Positions 1 through 9,214 of a DNA stretch of 64,000 nt are shown one piece after another. Numbering within the stretch: position 1 is the stretch's first letter; every line of letters starts with the position of its first letter. Under the pieces are notes generated by a model. The model made no database searches. It had not been told where the DNA came from and saw only the letters and a program-made list of their open reading frames with translations. Source of the stretch: Opitutia bacterium (GTDB taxonomy: Bacteria; Verrucomicrobiota; Verrucomicrobiia; Opitutales; T3Sed10-336); NCBI GenBank assembly GCA_003566885.1, contig PXBO01000052.1, positions 1-64,000 of the forward strand, given 5' to 3'. The position numbers and the translations under genes are program-made.

Positions 1-747
1 ATGTATTACGCTCCGCACGATGCCCCCGGGGGGATCTGTCTTGCTTACGCGGATGACCTCAATGGTCCGTGGATCGAATACGACGACAATCCATTGATTG
101 CTCGCGAGTGGAGCCCGCATTTTAGCGTTTCGCACGTCTCTTCGGCCCATGCGTTATGGATCGAGGAGGAGAACCGAATGTTTCTCTGGTTCCATGGAGA
201 AAATACCGCGACGCGCTACGCTTCCAGCAGGGACGGCATTCATTTCGACTATGAGGATGTCGCGGTGCAGGCTTCCCAATTCGATCGTATCAGCGAGGCG
301 TCCTACGCGCGCGTCTTCAATGACCCATCTCCCGATCGCGACGGTTATGTAATGCTGTTGATGGGAAACCAGCAGGGGCAACGGAAGATTTTCATGGCCC
401 GTTCGCCGGATGCGCGCGAATGGGAGACCGATCCCGATCCGGTTTTCCAGGCTCCGGATCCGGAAGCTCCGCAGACGTCGTCACCTTGGTTGTGGCATTG
501 GAACGATCGCCTTTTCGTGCTGGCGCACGCGCCGTATTCGGATGGAAGTTACGGCATTTACGCCATGGAGACGAATCCCGAACTGACGGAGTTCCGATAT
601 GCCGGGAACGTTCTCGAATCGACGGAGGACGAACCGCGGGTCGCCGCTCCGGCGCTGATTGAGGCGGACGGCGTGATCTACCTGTTCTACGAAGGGGGCA
701 GGAGGCTCAACTGCCACATTGGATTGGCGGTTGCTCCGGCGGAATGA
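1..747 (+). CDS. GH43-like five-bladed beta-propeller protein, 5' end cut by window edge
   Basis: The 248 residues read as a run of propeller blades with repeated W/Y-rich strands (GPWIEYDDNPLI, MFLWFHGEN, IYLFYEGG), as in GH43/GH32-like glycosidases and related predicted sugar hydrolases. The first residues, MYYAPHDAPGGICLAYADD, match the middle of such a fold. The ATG at base 1 is therefore probably internal, and the N-terminal blades, including the usual first catalytic Asp, lie outside the window. The gene ends 21 bases before a symporter fragment, an arrangement typical of a sugar-use operon. Substrate and activity cannot be told from this portion. The propeller reading is fairly safe; the family number is less so. 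Confidence 0.75.
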   Translation: MYYAPHDAPGGICLAYADDLNGPWIEYDDNPLIAREWSPHFSVSHVSSAHALWIEEENRMFLWFHGENTATRYASSRDGIHFDYEDVAVQASQFDRISEASYARVFNDPSPDRDGYVMLLMGNQQGQRKIFMARSPDAREWETDPDPVFQAPDPEAPQTSSPWLWHWNDRLFVLAHAPYSDGSYGIYAMETNPELTEFRYAGNVLESTEDEPRVAAPALIEADGVIYLFYEGGRRLNCHIGLAVAPAE

Positions 748-768
748 TCCCATTGGAGGCTTTGGGAC

Positions 769-980
769 ATGGGAGCAGGAGGAGGCTTTAGTGGGATCGA
801 CTGGGGCATCGTCGCGGCCTTCATGCTGGCCACGACTTGGGTGGGGCACCTGCTTCGCGGAAAAAGCGGTGATCTGGATGGTTTTTTTCTGGGCGGTCGC
901 AACGTCCCCTGGTGGGCCGTTTCGATTTCGCTGGTCGCGACGCAGACCAGTGCTCTGACATTCATCGCCGTCCCAGCCCT
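769..980 (+). pseudogene. Sodium:solute symporter (SSS family), N-terminal fragment
   Basis: The frame encodes about 70 residues typical of an SSS transporter N-terminus: a first membrane helix (GIVAAFMLATTWVGHLLRG), then DGFFLGGRNVPWWAVSISL and the helix-2 start VATQTSALTFIAVPA. A normal member has 500-600 residues and 12-14 helices. Similarity stops near base 978. The frame then runs through unrelated sequence to a stop at 1102-1104. The start is an ATG at 769, 21 bases after the glycosidase stop. This is a broken gene whose remaining helices are absent. The loss could be a genomic deletion or an assembly join. Confidence 0.75.
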
Positions 981-1334
981 TCCGGAAATAACGTCCGAGA
1001 AGCTCGTAATCGAGCGGGTCGTACCCTTCGGTTACGTAGGGTTTGAACCCTCCGACGCGTCCCTGTCCCATGGGGCCAAGGTGATTGAAGTCGCCTTGTC
1101 GTGAGCGAACGTTGAGAACAGCAATGGCTCCGGCATCGCGCTGGCCAAGACCCACGGAAAGACACGAGAAAGAGTCCACATTCTCCCGGTGTAAAGCCGG
1201 TCGCCACGGTTGGGATTTGCCAGTTTATTATTCGCCGGGTCGCCGATCCACCGACTCGCCCCGCGGCGCGGGCGGAGCCGTGCCCTCCAAGTGGGGGATT
1301 GCCGAATCTTTCCGAAGGGGGAATCGCCGTCCGG
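962..1334. other. Rearranged stretch with an unidentified leftward coding remnant
   Basis: No intact gene lies here. On the minus strand, from about 1180 down to 975, the reading frame gives protein-like sequence (DPLDYELLGRYFRKGWDG, GQGRVGGFKPYVTEGYDP) that stops making sense exactly where the symporter fragment begins. It may be the end of a second truncated gene pointing the other way. I do not recognise its family. The rest (1182-1334) holds one copy of the short direct repeat also found after the DUF4143 ATPase. Confidence 0.4.
1182..1210 (+). repeat. 29-bp direct repeat, left copy, flanking the DUF4143 ATPase
   Basis: This segment contains GTAAAGCCGGTCGCCACGG and matches 2571-2599 at 26 of 29 positions, in the same orientation. 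A shorter shared string, CACCGACTCGCC, follows both copies (ending near 1260 and 2650). The two copies bracket the ATPase gene and its promoter. Confidence 0.65.
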
Positions 1335-2480
1335 CTACCGTATCCCGGCGAGTGTCTCGATCAAGTGCTGAACGGGGACGACGGTTATTTCATGACCGGC
1401 GAGACGCCGTTTCATAGGTTTACCCGGGCCAGCCGTTACCAGCAGGTTTTCTCCTTTCGGATAGTACTCGCGGAAAACTTCCAGATGAGCGGGATCGAAA
1501 TTGTCCGCCTTCCATTTGCATTCGATTGTGCACACCCGGCCCCTTTCAAAGGGTAAAATAAAATCGATTTCACGCTGTTGTTTGTCACGCCAGTACCGGG
1601 GAGACGAATTGGGGCGGGCGGCATTCAGAATATCCAACACCAGATTCTCCAAAAGCCCTCCTCTGTCTTCCGGGCGGAGATCGCTCCAGCCCCGAGCATA
1701 ACAGATGAAACCGGTATCGAATCCGTAAATCTTAGGCTGCGCCAGAATTTCCCGTTTGCCGCCATCGTGGAACGGCCGAAGCCGGTGGATCACCTGGGTT
1801 ATTTCCAGTATGTCCAGATAGTTCATTACGGTCGGCCGTGTGAGTGTGGTTTGCCGGGCTAACGAAACGATCTCCGCCAGGCAGCCACTGTTTCGCAGGA
1901 GTAATTCCGTCAGCTTAAGGAACTCCGTACGTTTTCCCACTTGAAACAGTTCCTGGACGTCACGGGCGAAATAGGAATCAAGCCATTCACTGTAAAACCC
2001 GGGATCGCTATCGGACGCCAATAGGCGAGGGGGCAAGCCACCGAATAGGAGGCGTTTTTCGAGCGACGGAACGCCGAAAGCGGCTAACTCCGATGCCAGT
2101 ACAGGCGATAATCGAATAACGCGCTTGCGACCCGTGAGGCTGTCACGAAATTTCGAGGTCGCGGCCAAGGTAGAGGATCCCGTAGCAAGGATTCGTTTCC
2201 CGGGGAATTCGCCGGCGGCGATTTTCAGGAGTTCGCTTGGGTTCTCAAGCTTATGGATTTCATCAAAGACGACACACTGCGCCGGACACTGTTCAAAAAA
2301 GAATTCCGGGTCCGACAGCCGTTCCCGGTATCGCGCCAGATCGCAGTTCACGTACTCGGCATCAGGAAAGAATTTTGCCAGTGTTGTTTTGCCTACCCGA
2401 CGCACCCCGGCCAACCAGGCGATGGGAACCCGTTTCCAGGTTTCCTCTATCTTTTGTACCCAGAAAGGACGTTCAATCAT
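1335..2480 (-). CDS. AAA+ ATPase of the AAA_14/DUF4143 family
   Basis: The protein has 381 residues, the usual size for the family. Near the N-terminus are a Walker A motif (GVRRVGKTT, about residues 25-33), a Walker B (CVVFDEIH, about 89-96) and a sensor-1-like ATGSS. The C-terminal half carries the DUF4143 region, ending with a restriction-endonuclease-like core (REIDFILP, then TIECKWK). Family members are common, often accessory, ATPases of unproven function; some are suspected to act in DNA or defence-related processes. The gene stands alone, preceded by a palindromic promoter and bracketed by direct repeats, which suggests an accessory module. The ATG at 2480 fits the family N-terminus and lies just after the promoter. 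Confidence 0.9.
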   Translation of the reverse strand: MIERPFWVQKIEETWKRVPIAWLAGVRRVGKTTLAKFFPDAEYVNCDLARYRERLSDPEFFFEQCPAQCVVFDEIHKLENPSELLKIAAGEFPGKRILATGSSTLAATSKFRDSLTGRKRVIRLSPVLASELAAFGVPSLEKRLLFGGLPPRLLASDSDPGFYSEWLDSYFARDVQELFQVGKRTEFLKLTELLLRNSGCLAEIVSLARQTTLTRPTVMNYLDILEITQVIHRLRPFHDGGKREILAQPKIYGFDTGFICYARGWSDLRPEDRGGLLENLVLDILNAARPNSSPRYWRDKQQREIDFILPFERGRVCTIECKWKADNFDPAHLEVFREYYPKGENLLVTAGPGKPMKRRLAGHEITVVPVQHLIETLAGIR

Positions 2481-2491
2481 GGGAATAACTG

Positions 2492-2524
2492 TTTACATAT
2501 AGACGTCCATATGTAAAGTGTAAA
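2492..2524 (-). promoter_or_regulatory. Promoter and 26-bp operator-like palindrome of the DUF4143 ATPase
   Basis: Read leftward, TTTACA (2524-2519) is followed after exactly 17 bases by TATATG (2501-2496), a fair sigma-70 pair. A near-perfect palindrome covers 2492-2517: arms TTTACATAT and ATATGTAAA around GACGTC, with 12 of 13 base pairs matching. It overlaps the spacer and -10. The start codon lies 12 bases downstream, so the leader would be very short. A repressor dimer bound here would block transcription. No adjacent regulator gene is visible. Confidence 0.55.
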
Positions 2525-2570
2525 TTCACTGAACTCAATCTGATGTTTCGCCGCGCGTGTAAAGGGGATC

Positions 2571-2599
2571 TCTCCCGGCGTAAAGCCGGTCGTCACGGC
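2571..2599 (+). repeat. 29-bp direct repeat, right copy
   Basis: Contains GTAAAGCCGGTCGTCACGG, the partner of 1182-1210 (26 of 29 identical), and is again followed by CACCGACTCGCC near 2650. The two copies are about 1.39 kb apart. Confidence 0.65.
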
Positions 2600-2751
2600 T
2601 CAGAGTGATCGGTCCCTTTTGTCTCCGGTTCACCCCTTCACCGACTCGCCGGCTCTCCCCATCACCCCATCTCCGACTCGTCCTCTTCCCGTACCCTGGA
2701 CAGAATTGAATTGAGACTTGCTCCAAGCGCGGGCAGAACTGAGTGCGTTCT

Positions 2752-5589
2752 ATGGGCATCCAACGTTCTTTCCTTTCGCCGAATCTGCCCCTGCCTTCGG
2801 TTGCGGTGGAGTTTCTGACCCGTGAATGGACCGTCGGTCACCTCGATTTGCGGGAGTGGCTGGTGGTGGTGTCGAGTCGTCAGGCCGGGCGGCGGTTGCG
2901 CGAGGGGCTGGCGGCGCTGGCCGCCGGGCGGGGCGCGGCGGTGTTTCCGCCGCTGGTGGTGACGCCCGAGTTTCTGCTCACCTTCGGCGACCAGGTGGAG
3001 CGGGTGGCGACGGCCCCGGATACAGTGCTGGCCTGGAATGAGGTTTTACGGGGGCTCGACTTCGCCTCCTTCGGCGCGCTCTTTCCCGCGCCTCCACGAC
3101 GACCTGATTTTTCCTGGGCTTTGGCTACAGGGAGGGAATTGGCCCGGGTCAAACGGCTTTTGGCCGAGGGCGGGCTCGGTATGCGGGACGTGGAGACGCG
3201 AGCGCCGGAGGGGTTTGGCGAGACCGAGCGCTGGCGAGCCCTGGCGGAGTTGGAGCGTCGCTATCGGGAAACCCTGAAAACCCACGGTCTGACCGATCCG
3301 GACGAGGCCAAGATCGCCCGGGCGGCGAATCCGGCGGCGCCGGATTCAGTGAAGCGAATCGTGCTGCTGGGCGTGCCCGATCCGTTGCCGCTGGCGGTGG
3401 AGGCGTTAAAGAAGTTGAGTGAAACGCTTCCCGTCGTGGTGGCGATTCACGCCGACGCCCGGGATCGCGACGCTTTTGACGCGTGGGGGCGCCCGGTGGC
3501 GGAGGTGTGGGAACAAAGGGTCGAGGATTGGGATTCGGGAGAGGATTTGTTTTTTCCGTGCAGTGATGCGGCCGCACAGGCCCGAACCGCCGGGCTCCTG
3601 CTCAAGGAATGCCGTGACCCCGCACGATCGGCCGCAATGGGCGCCGCGGATCCCGCGGTCATTCCGTTCCTGGAGCGGTCGTTGCCTCGCGATTGCGACC
3701 TGGCGGCTTACGATCCGGAAGGGCGGCCGCTGAAGGCTGAGGAACTGTACAATCTGCTCGCTTGTTTCCGGGATTTGTTGCGCGTTTCCGATTTCGGATC
3801 CTGCGGCGAAATGATTCGTTGTCCGGTGGTGATCCGTTACCTGGACCACTTGCCCGGTTTGCCGCCGTTTCCCGTCTGGCTGCGTATTTGGGAGGAGTTC
3901 GGCGCCGACCATTTGCCCGGAGACCTCGCGGCCGCGCGTGCGTTGGCCAACGGAGAAGGGCGGACGGATGTCGTGGTTCGGCGAATACTCGAAACCGTCG
4001 AGACCATGCTCGGGCAATTCTCGCAGGCCCCGGTCTGGGAGGCGTTGCCATCGGTCTTGCGCACGCTGCACGGCGATCTCCGTTTCCGCGAGGATGCGCC
4101 GGCGGATCGACGTTATCTCGCCGCCGCGGAAGCGGTGATGGGAGTTCTCGAGGAAATGCGTGATTCCCCCCTGGCCGCCGGGCAGGGGGCGGCCGGCGCC
4201 GACGGTCTCGATCTCTTGCTGGGGCTCCTGGGAGACAAGCATATCGAGGAGGATCGTCCCGAGGCGGCGATCGACGTCCAGGGGTGGCTCGAGTTGCCCT
4301 GGGAAGAAGCGCCTTTCCTGGTCCTGACCGGCATGAACGAACACCATGTGCCCGAAACCATCGCCGGGGATCCGTTTGTTCCCGAGTCTTTGCGCCGGCC
4401 CCTCGGGTTGAAAAGCAACCGGATGCGTTTCGCCCGCGACCGTTACCTACTGGAGTCGTTGATGAAGTGTCGCCGGGAGAACGGGAAGGTGGCCATTCTT
4501 TTCGGACGAACGGGCCCCGAGGGAGAGCCGATGCGTCCTTCGCGTCTGCTGATGCGGTGCTCCCGTGAGGAGCTTCCCCAGCGCGTCAACCGCCTTTTCG
4601 CCGACCCTCCTTCGCTTGAACGCCGCTCCGCCTGGAGCAGTCCCTGGCGATTGCGACCCGCCATGGCGACCCCGCCGGAAAGGATCAGTGTGACTCAGTT
4701 CGGGGCCTACCTGCGCTGTCCTTTTCGTTTTTATCTATCGAATCTGCTGCGAATGGAACCGGTAGATCCTCGCAAAACCGAGATGGACGCGGCGGAATTC
4801 GGCAGTGCCTGCCATCGAATCCTGGAAGCGTTTGGCCGGGACGAGGTACTCCGCCGCAGTCAGGATGCGGCGGAGATCCAGGCGTTTTTCGAGAGCGAAT
4901 TGGACCGTTTTTTTCGCTTTCGCTACGGCCATGACCTATCAGTGCCGCTCGTGATCCAGAAGGAAGCCATTTCCGGGCGCCTGGCCCGGTTTGCGGAGGT
5001 GCAGGCCGAGGAACGGCGGCTCGGATGGATAATCGAGGAAGTGGAATGGCGATTCCCGGACGACGATGCGCTTTGTATCGGAGGCCTGCCGGTTCGGGGA
5101 GTGATCGATCGCATTGAGCGGAACGAAATCGTTGGGACGTATCGGGTGCTGGATTACAAAACGGCCGATCAGGATCGGGAGCCCGAAAAGGACCATTTCG
5201 TCGAAATCAAAAAAAACGAGGATGCCGAAGGGGTTCCCGAATACGCGCGTTTCGAACTCGACGGCAAAGCCCACCGTTGGATTGGACTGCAATTGCCGCT
5301 TTATCTGTGGGCCTTGCGAGGGCGCTGCGGAGAGGAGACGGTCTGTGGTTATGTCAATCTGCCGAAAGCGGTGACCGAAACCGGGATAAGTCTCTGGCGG
5401 AACCGATCGCGGGAACTGGAGGAATCGGCCTATCGCTGCGCCGAAGGGGTGGTCGCGGACCTTCAGGGAGGTGTCTTTTGGCCGCCGGCCCAAAAAGTGG
5501 CCTTCGATGACTTTAAAGATCTATTCTTCGGAGATATCGAAGGCCTGACCGACCCGAGCGACCTGCGCTTTCACAACTCCGAATCATGA
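2752..5589 (+). CDS. addB: AddB-like PD-(D/E)XK nuclease/inactive-helicase subunit
   Basis: This protein of about 945 residues pairs with the helicase downstream in the manner of AddAB/RexAB, which resects double-strand breaks for recombination. The N-terminal part resembles the inactivated helicase half of AddB. Its expected P-loop is degenerate (VVVSSRQAGRRL). The C-terminal 250 residues carry a RecB-type nuclease: FGSACHRILEAF, GVIDRIER and the catalytic YRVLDYKTAD near residue 800. The CxxCx5C iron-sulfur triad seen at the C-terminus of Bacillus AddB is absent. The stop overlaps the next start by four bases, so translation is probably coupled. A GTG at 2743 is an alternative start; neither has a clear ribosome site. 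Confidence 0.8.
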   Translation: MGIQRSFLSPNLPLPSVAVEFLTREWTVGHLDLREWLVVVSSRQAGRRLREGLAALAAGRGAAVFPPLVVTPEFLLTFGDQVERVATAPDTVLAWNEVLRGLDFASFGALFPAPPRRPDFSWALATGRELARVKRLLAEGGLGMRDVETRAPEGFGETERWRALAELERRYRETLKTHGLTDPDEAKIARAANPAAPDSVKRIVLLGVPDPLPLAVEALKKLSETLPVVVAIHADARDRDAFDAWGRPVAEVWEQRVEDWDSGEDLFFPCSDAAAQARTAGLLLKECRDPARSAAMGAADPAVIPFLERSLPRDCDLAAYDPEGRPLKAEELYNLLACFRDLLRVSDFGSCGEMIRCPVVIRYLDHLPGLPPFPVWLRIWEEFGADHLPGDLAAARALANGEGRTDVVVRRILETVETMLGQFSQAPVWEALPSVLRTLHGDLRFREDAPADRRYLAAAEAVMGVLEEMRDSPLAAGQGAAGADGLDLLLGLLGDKHIEEDRPEAAIDVQGWLELPWEEAPFLVLTGMNEHHVPETIAGDPFVPESLRRPLGLKSNRMRFARDRYLLESLMKCRRENGKVAILFGRTGPEGEPMRPSRLLMRCSREELPQRVNRLFADPPSLERRSAWSSPWRLRPAMATPPERISVTQFGAYLRCPFRFYLSNLLRMEPVDPRKTEMDAAEFGSACHRILEAFGRDEVLRRSQDAAEIQAFFESELDRFFRFRYGHDLSVPLVIQKEAISGRLARFAEVQAEERRLGWIIEEVEWRFPDDDALCIGGLPVRGVIDRIERNEIVGTYRVLDYKTADQDREPEKDHFVEIKKNEDAEGVPEYARFELDGKAHRWIGLQLPLYLWALRGRCGEETVCGYVNLPKAVTETGISLWRNRSRELEESAYRCAEGVVADLQGGVFWPPAQKVAFDDFKDLFFGDIEGLTDPSDLRFHNSES

Positions 5590-8500
5590 AAAAGTCGATA
5601 CAGAACGAGATGATTCTCGCCTCGGCCGGATCGGGCAAGACGTACCGTCTGACCAATCGTTACCTTCGGCTGATGGCCCTGGGAGCGGAACCGGAGCGGA
5701 TCGTGGCGTTGACCTTTACCCGCAAGGCGGCGGGCGAGTTCTTCGATGAGATTTTGAAAAAACTGGCCCGGGCGGCGGAAACTCCGGCAGAGGCCGCCGC
5801 CCTGGCCGAAGGCATTGGGTGTCCCGATCTCGATTCCGCCGCGGCGGCCGAAATGCTGGCTACCCTCGTGGACCGTATGCACCAATTGGAGTTGGGGACC
5901 CTGGACGGCTTTTTCTATCGCATCGTGCGCAACTTTCCTTTCGAACTTGGCCTTTCGGCGCCTCCGGAACTGCTTGATGAAAACGCCATGCGGATGGAGA
6001 AGCGCCGGGTGTTCCGGCATGTGTTCAGAACTCCGGGGCAAAGCGGAGAAGCCGCCCGGCGCGAGTTCATCGAGGCGTTTAAACAGGCCACCTGGGGATC
6101 GGAGGAAAAACGGTTGTCTTCCAAACTCGACCGGTTTGTCGACGACCATCATGAGGTTTACCTGGCGGCGCCCGAACGGGAATTGTGGGGCGTGGAACGA
6201 CGCATCTGGCCCGAGGGTTGCCGCTGGCTTGGCTCCCGCGTTGATCACCGGCGGGCGCTGGCCGTGCTGGAGGAACGTTTTCAGTCGAGGAAGCTCAGCG
6301 AGGGTCAGAGCAAGGCCTGGCGCAAGCTTTTCGCCGCGGCGGAGGAATGGGAACCGGGGTCACCCTGGAGGCCCGAGTTTAAGACGCCCCTGGGCAACGC
6401 GCTCAAGGTTTGGCCGGATCTGGAAGCCGGGTCGGCTGAGTATATGATCGGACGCAAGGCGCTGCCGCTCGACCCGGTCGAATGTGCCGCGTTGAGGGAT
6501 CTGGTGCGTTGCCTCTTCGCTTCGGAACTGGAGAAAAAACTGCAGATCACCCGCGGGCTTTATGAGATTCTGCGCGGGTTTGAATCCGCTTATGCCGACC
6601 TGGTTCGTTCGGGGGGGCGTTTGACCTTCGGGGATATCCTGACACTGCTCGCCGGCGGGGCGGATCAGGAGCAACGTCCCAGGTTGAGTCAGGATGATCA
6701 CGGTCCGGGCCGCTTGGCGATCAATTACCGGATCGACGGACACTACGATCATTGGCTGCTGGATGAGTTTCAGGATACCAGCTTCGTGCAGTGGCGGGCA
6801 TTGAGCGACCTCATCGACGAAGTCGTGCAGGATGCCGAAGGGCGACGCAGTTTTTTTTACGTCGGTGACGTCAAGCAGGCGATCTTCGCCTGGCGGGAAG
6901 GAGATTCCCGCTTGTTCCGGGAGATCTACGATCATTACAACTGGGCTGGCGGCCCCGCCGCTATTGTCGAGCAGCGCATGAGCGAATCATGGCGGTCTTC
7001 GCCGGCCGTGATTGAAAGTGTCAACCGGGTGTTCGGCGATCATGAGGTTCTCAAGACGCTGTTTCTCTCCGACGCGGTCATCCGATGGATCGATGGCTGG
7101 GATCCTCATCGGGCGCGCCACGAGGACCGTCAGGGCTGCGTCCGTTTCTTTCAGGCCCCCGACCGGGAGAGTCGTCATGCGGCGGTATTGGCGGTTCTGC
7201 GGGAAGTCGATCCGCTGGTGCGGGGCCTCTCCTGTGCCATCCTGGTGCAGAAAAACGACCAGGCCGCGGAAATCCTTCAGTACCTTCGGGCGCATGGTGA
7301 ATTTCCGGTCGCGGGCGAAATGGATATTCGGCCGGGAACGGACAATCCGTTGGGCATGGCCTTGATTTCGCTTTTTAAATGGGCGGCGTATCCGGGTGAT
7401 ACTTACGCCTGGGAGCATGTTAGAATGACTCCGATATGGACCATCATTGAGGAGAGGCGATCATCCGCCGAACGGGATTCGGTCGCGCGCGGGATTCTGG
7501 AGTCGATTCACCGGGATGGGTTCGCCTGTACGGCTGCCGAATGGATCGCGCAATTGGAGAGGATAAACGTTCTTGACCCGTTCAATCGGGAGCGTGGAGA
7601 GATCATCGTGAGCGCCGCGCGGGCCTTCGACGCTCTGGGAAGGCGTTCGGTGGCCGACTTTGTTGAGTTCCTCCACGATTACTCCCTGCACGAAACCGGC
7701 GCCGATGGCACGGTGCGTGTGATGACGATTCATAAGTCCAAGGGATTGGGATTCGATGTGGTGATCCTCCCGGAATTGGAGGGAGAACGTTTGGATGCGC
7801 GCCGGCGCAAGCTGGCGGTGAGCCGAACGGCGTCGCGCGAAGTGGAGTGGGTATTGGATCCTCCCGCCAGGCAGATCGTGGAGCATGATTCCGTGCTGGC
7901 GGCCCACGACCGGACGACGGGGGCGGACGCCTGTTACGAACGCTTTTGCCAACTGTACGTCGCTATGACACGTGCGAAACGGGCGACTTATCTGGTGACG
8001 GAACCTCTGAAGAAAAGCTCTTCCTCGGCAAACTTCGTCCGGTGGCTGAACGCCGCGTTGGCAAAAGGTGATCCGGTAAACGTTTCCTGCGGAGACACCG
8101 TCTTGGAATTGCTCTACGAGACCGGGAACCCCGAGTGGTACGCCGAGTTCACGCCGCCGCCGGAGGCAGTGACCGGGGACAGCGAACGGCGGGAGGCGCG
8201 GGAATACGGAGTGCGCGAGCGTCGTCGTCGGGGGACCCCTTCCCGGGCCAAACCGCGGGTGGTCGGCGCGGAAGGTTTGTTTTCGCTGGACTCTCGTCGA
8301 AGCCTGGAGTTCGGCAGCCGGGTCCACGAGATCTTCTCCCGCGTCGGCTGGTGGGAATCCGGTACCGTGGAGGAGTTGGAGAGCATGCGTAACGCCGATG
8401 CCGAATCGCCTTTGATGGTCCGCGCCTTTGAAGAGGTGCTTGCCTGTTTGCGGGCTTCGGAGGTTCGGGCCGCATTGACCCGTCCCGAAGGCGAGGTGGA

Positions 8501-8777
8501 ACTCTGGAGGGAACGGACGTTCGAAGTGATCCTCGATGAAGAATGGTTGACCGGAACCTTTGACCGCGTGACGCTGGTCGGCGGTCCGGAGGGAAGAATT
8601 CAGCGGGCGGAAATTATTGATTTCAAGACGGACAAAGGCGAAGGCGATCTTGCGGCATACACCCGGCAACTGGCAGCCTACCGGCGGGTCCTCGCTTTTA
8701 TGACCGGCCTGCCGCCCGAGAGGATTCTTTGCCGTCTCCTTTACACCCACCGTCGGGAGTTGGTGACGGTTTTTTAG
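5586..8777 (+). CDS. addA: AddA-like UvrD-family helicase/exonuclease subunit
   Basis: The 1063-residue protein is an SF1A helicase. Motif I is ASAGSGKT (residues 12-19), followed by VALTFTRKAAGE; motif II is LLDEFQDTSFVQW (about 390); motif III-like FYVGDVKQAIFAWREGD follows; VMTIHKSKGLGFDVV and YVAMTRAK mark motifs V-VI. The last 150 residues form a RecB-like nuclease (GTFDRVT, then EIIDFKTDKGE and a QLAAYRR helix). Both subunits thus keep a nuclease core, as in AddAB rather than RecBCD. It acts with the upstream gene in break repair, and the ATGA overlap supports equal expression. It is slightly shorter than most AddA proteins. Confidence 0.88.
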   Translation: MKKSIQNEMILASAGSGKTYRLTNRYLRLMALGAEPERIVALTFTRKAAGEFFDEILKKLARAAETPAEAAALAEGIGCPDLDSAAAAEMLATLVDRMHQLELGTLDGFFYRIVRNFPFELGLSAPPELLDENAMRMEKRRVFRHVFRTPGQSGEAARREFIEAFKQATWGSEEKRLSSKLDRFVDDHHEVYLAAPERELWGVERRIWPEGCRWLGSRVDHRRALAVLEERFQSRKLSEGQSKAWRKLFAAAEEWEPGSPWRPEFKTPLGNALKVWPDLEAGSAEYMIGRKALPLDPVECAALRDLVRCLFASELEKKLQITRGLYEILRGFESAYADLVRSGGRLTFGDILTLLAGGADQEQRPRLSQDDHGPGRLAINYRIDGHYDHWLLDEFQDTSFVQWRALSDLIDEVVQDAEGRRSFFYVGDVKQAIFAWREGDSRLFREIYDHYNWAGGPAAIVEQRMSESWRSSPAVIESVNRVFGDHEVLKTLFLSDAVIRWIDGWDPHRARHEDRQGCVRFFQAPDRESRHAAVLAVLREVDPLVRGLSCAILVQKNDQAAEILQYLRAHGEFPVAGEMDIRPGTDNPLGMALISLFKWAAYPGDTYAWEHVRMTPIWTIIEERRSSAERDSVARGILESIHRDGFACTAAEWIAQLERINVLDPFNRERGEIIVSAARAFDALGRRSVADFVEFLHDYSLHETGADGTVRVMTIHKSKGLGFDVVILPELEGERLDARRRKLAVSRTASREVEWVLDPPARQIVEHDSVLAAHDRTTGADACYERFCQLYVAMTRAKRATYLVTEPLKKSSSSANFVRWLNAALAKGDPVNVSCGDTVLELLYETGNPEWYAEFTPPPEAVTGDSERREAREYGVRERRRRGTPSRAKPRVVGAEGLFSLDSRRSLEFGSRVHEIFSRVGWWESGTVEELESMRNADAESPLMVRAFEEVLACLRASEVRAALTRPEGEVELWRERTFEVILDEEWLTGTFDRVTLVGGPEGRIQRAEIIDFKTDKGEGDLAAYTRQLAAYRRVLAFMTGLPPERILCRLLYTHRRELVTVF

Positions 8778-8797
8778 ATTCCAATAGATTGGCGTCA

Positions 8798-8944
8798 GTT
8801 ATACCGTGCCTCATCAAGTTTTCGGAATCCTTTGTGGCTTGTTCGCTTGCGAACGCCTTTTCTGACGCCGGCCCGCGCAATCCCCGACGCCACCTGGGTT
8901 CCGGCAGGGTATTCACGGGTTTTTTTCCGAAATCTGAATGACCG
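8798..8944 (+). repeat. Family-1 intergenic palindromic element, copy A
   Basis: Begins GTTATACC, then TCATCAAGTTTTCGGAATCC, the central hairpin GTTCGCTTGCGAAC and GCCGGCCCGCGCAATCC. It ends with a diverged reverse copy of the start (CCGAAATCTGAATGACCGG). The layout matches copies at 17911, 21581, 48676, 53941 and 56588. Confidence 0.7.
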
Positions 8945-9208
8945 GAAGAAGATTCCAACCGGGTGGCGATCGGACGGGTAAACAAAGTTTAAAAAGTGGA
9001 ATTCTGTTTGACTCCGAAGTAGCTTGCATTCCGGTGCCGGCGGCAACCTGGATTCATTAGGTAATCTATAATAGTGGTTTGTGAATTTTGGGCATTTGTG
9101 TTTGACCGAATTGTTAAAATTCAGTGTCACCAACGGGAGAAGCGGGAATACAGTTGCGAAACCAACAACTTGACTACAAATATCGTACTTGTTTCGCACT
9201 TAAGTGAT

Positions 9209-9214
9209 AGGAGG
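9209..9214 (+). promoter_or_regulatory. Strong Shine-Dalgarno site of the DUF1573 gene
   Basis: AGGAGG lies five bases before the ATG at 9220. It is the best anti-SD match in the window and fixes this start. Confidence 0.8.
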
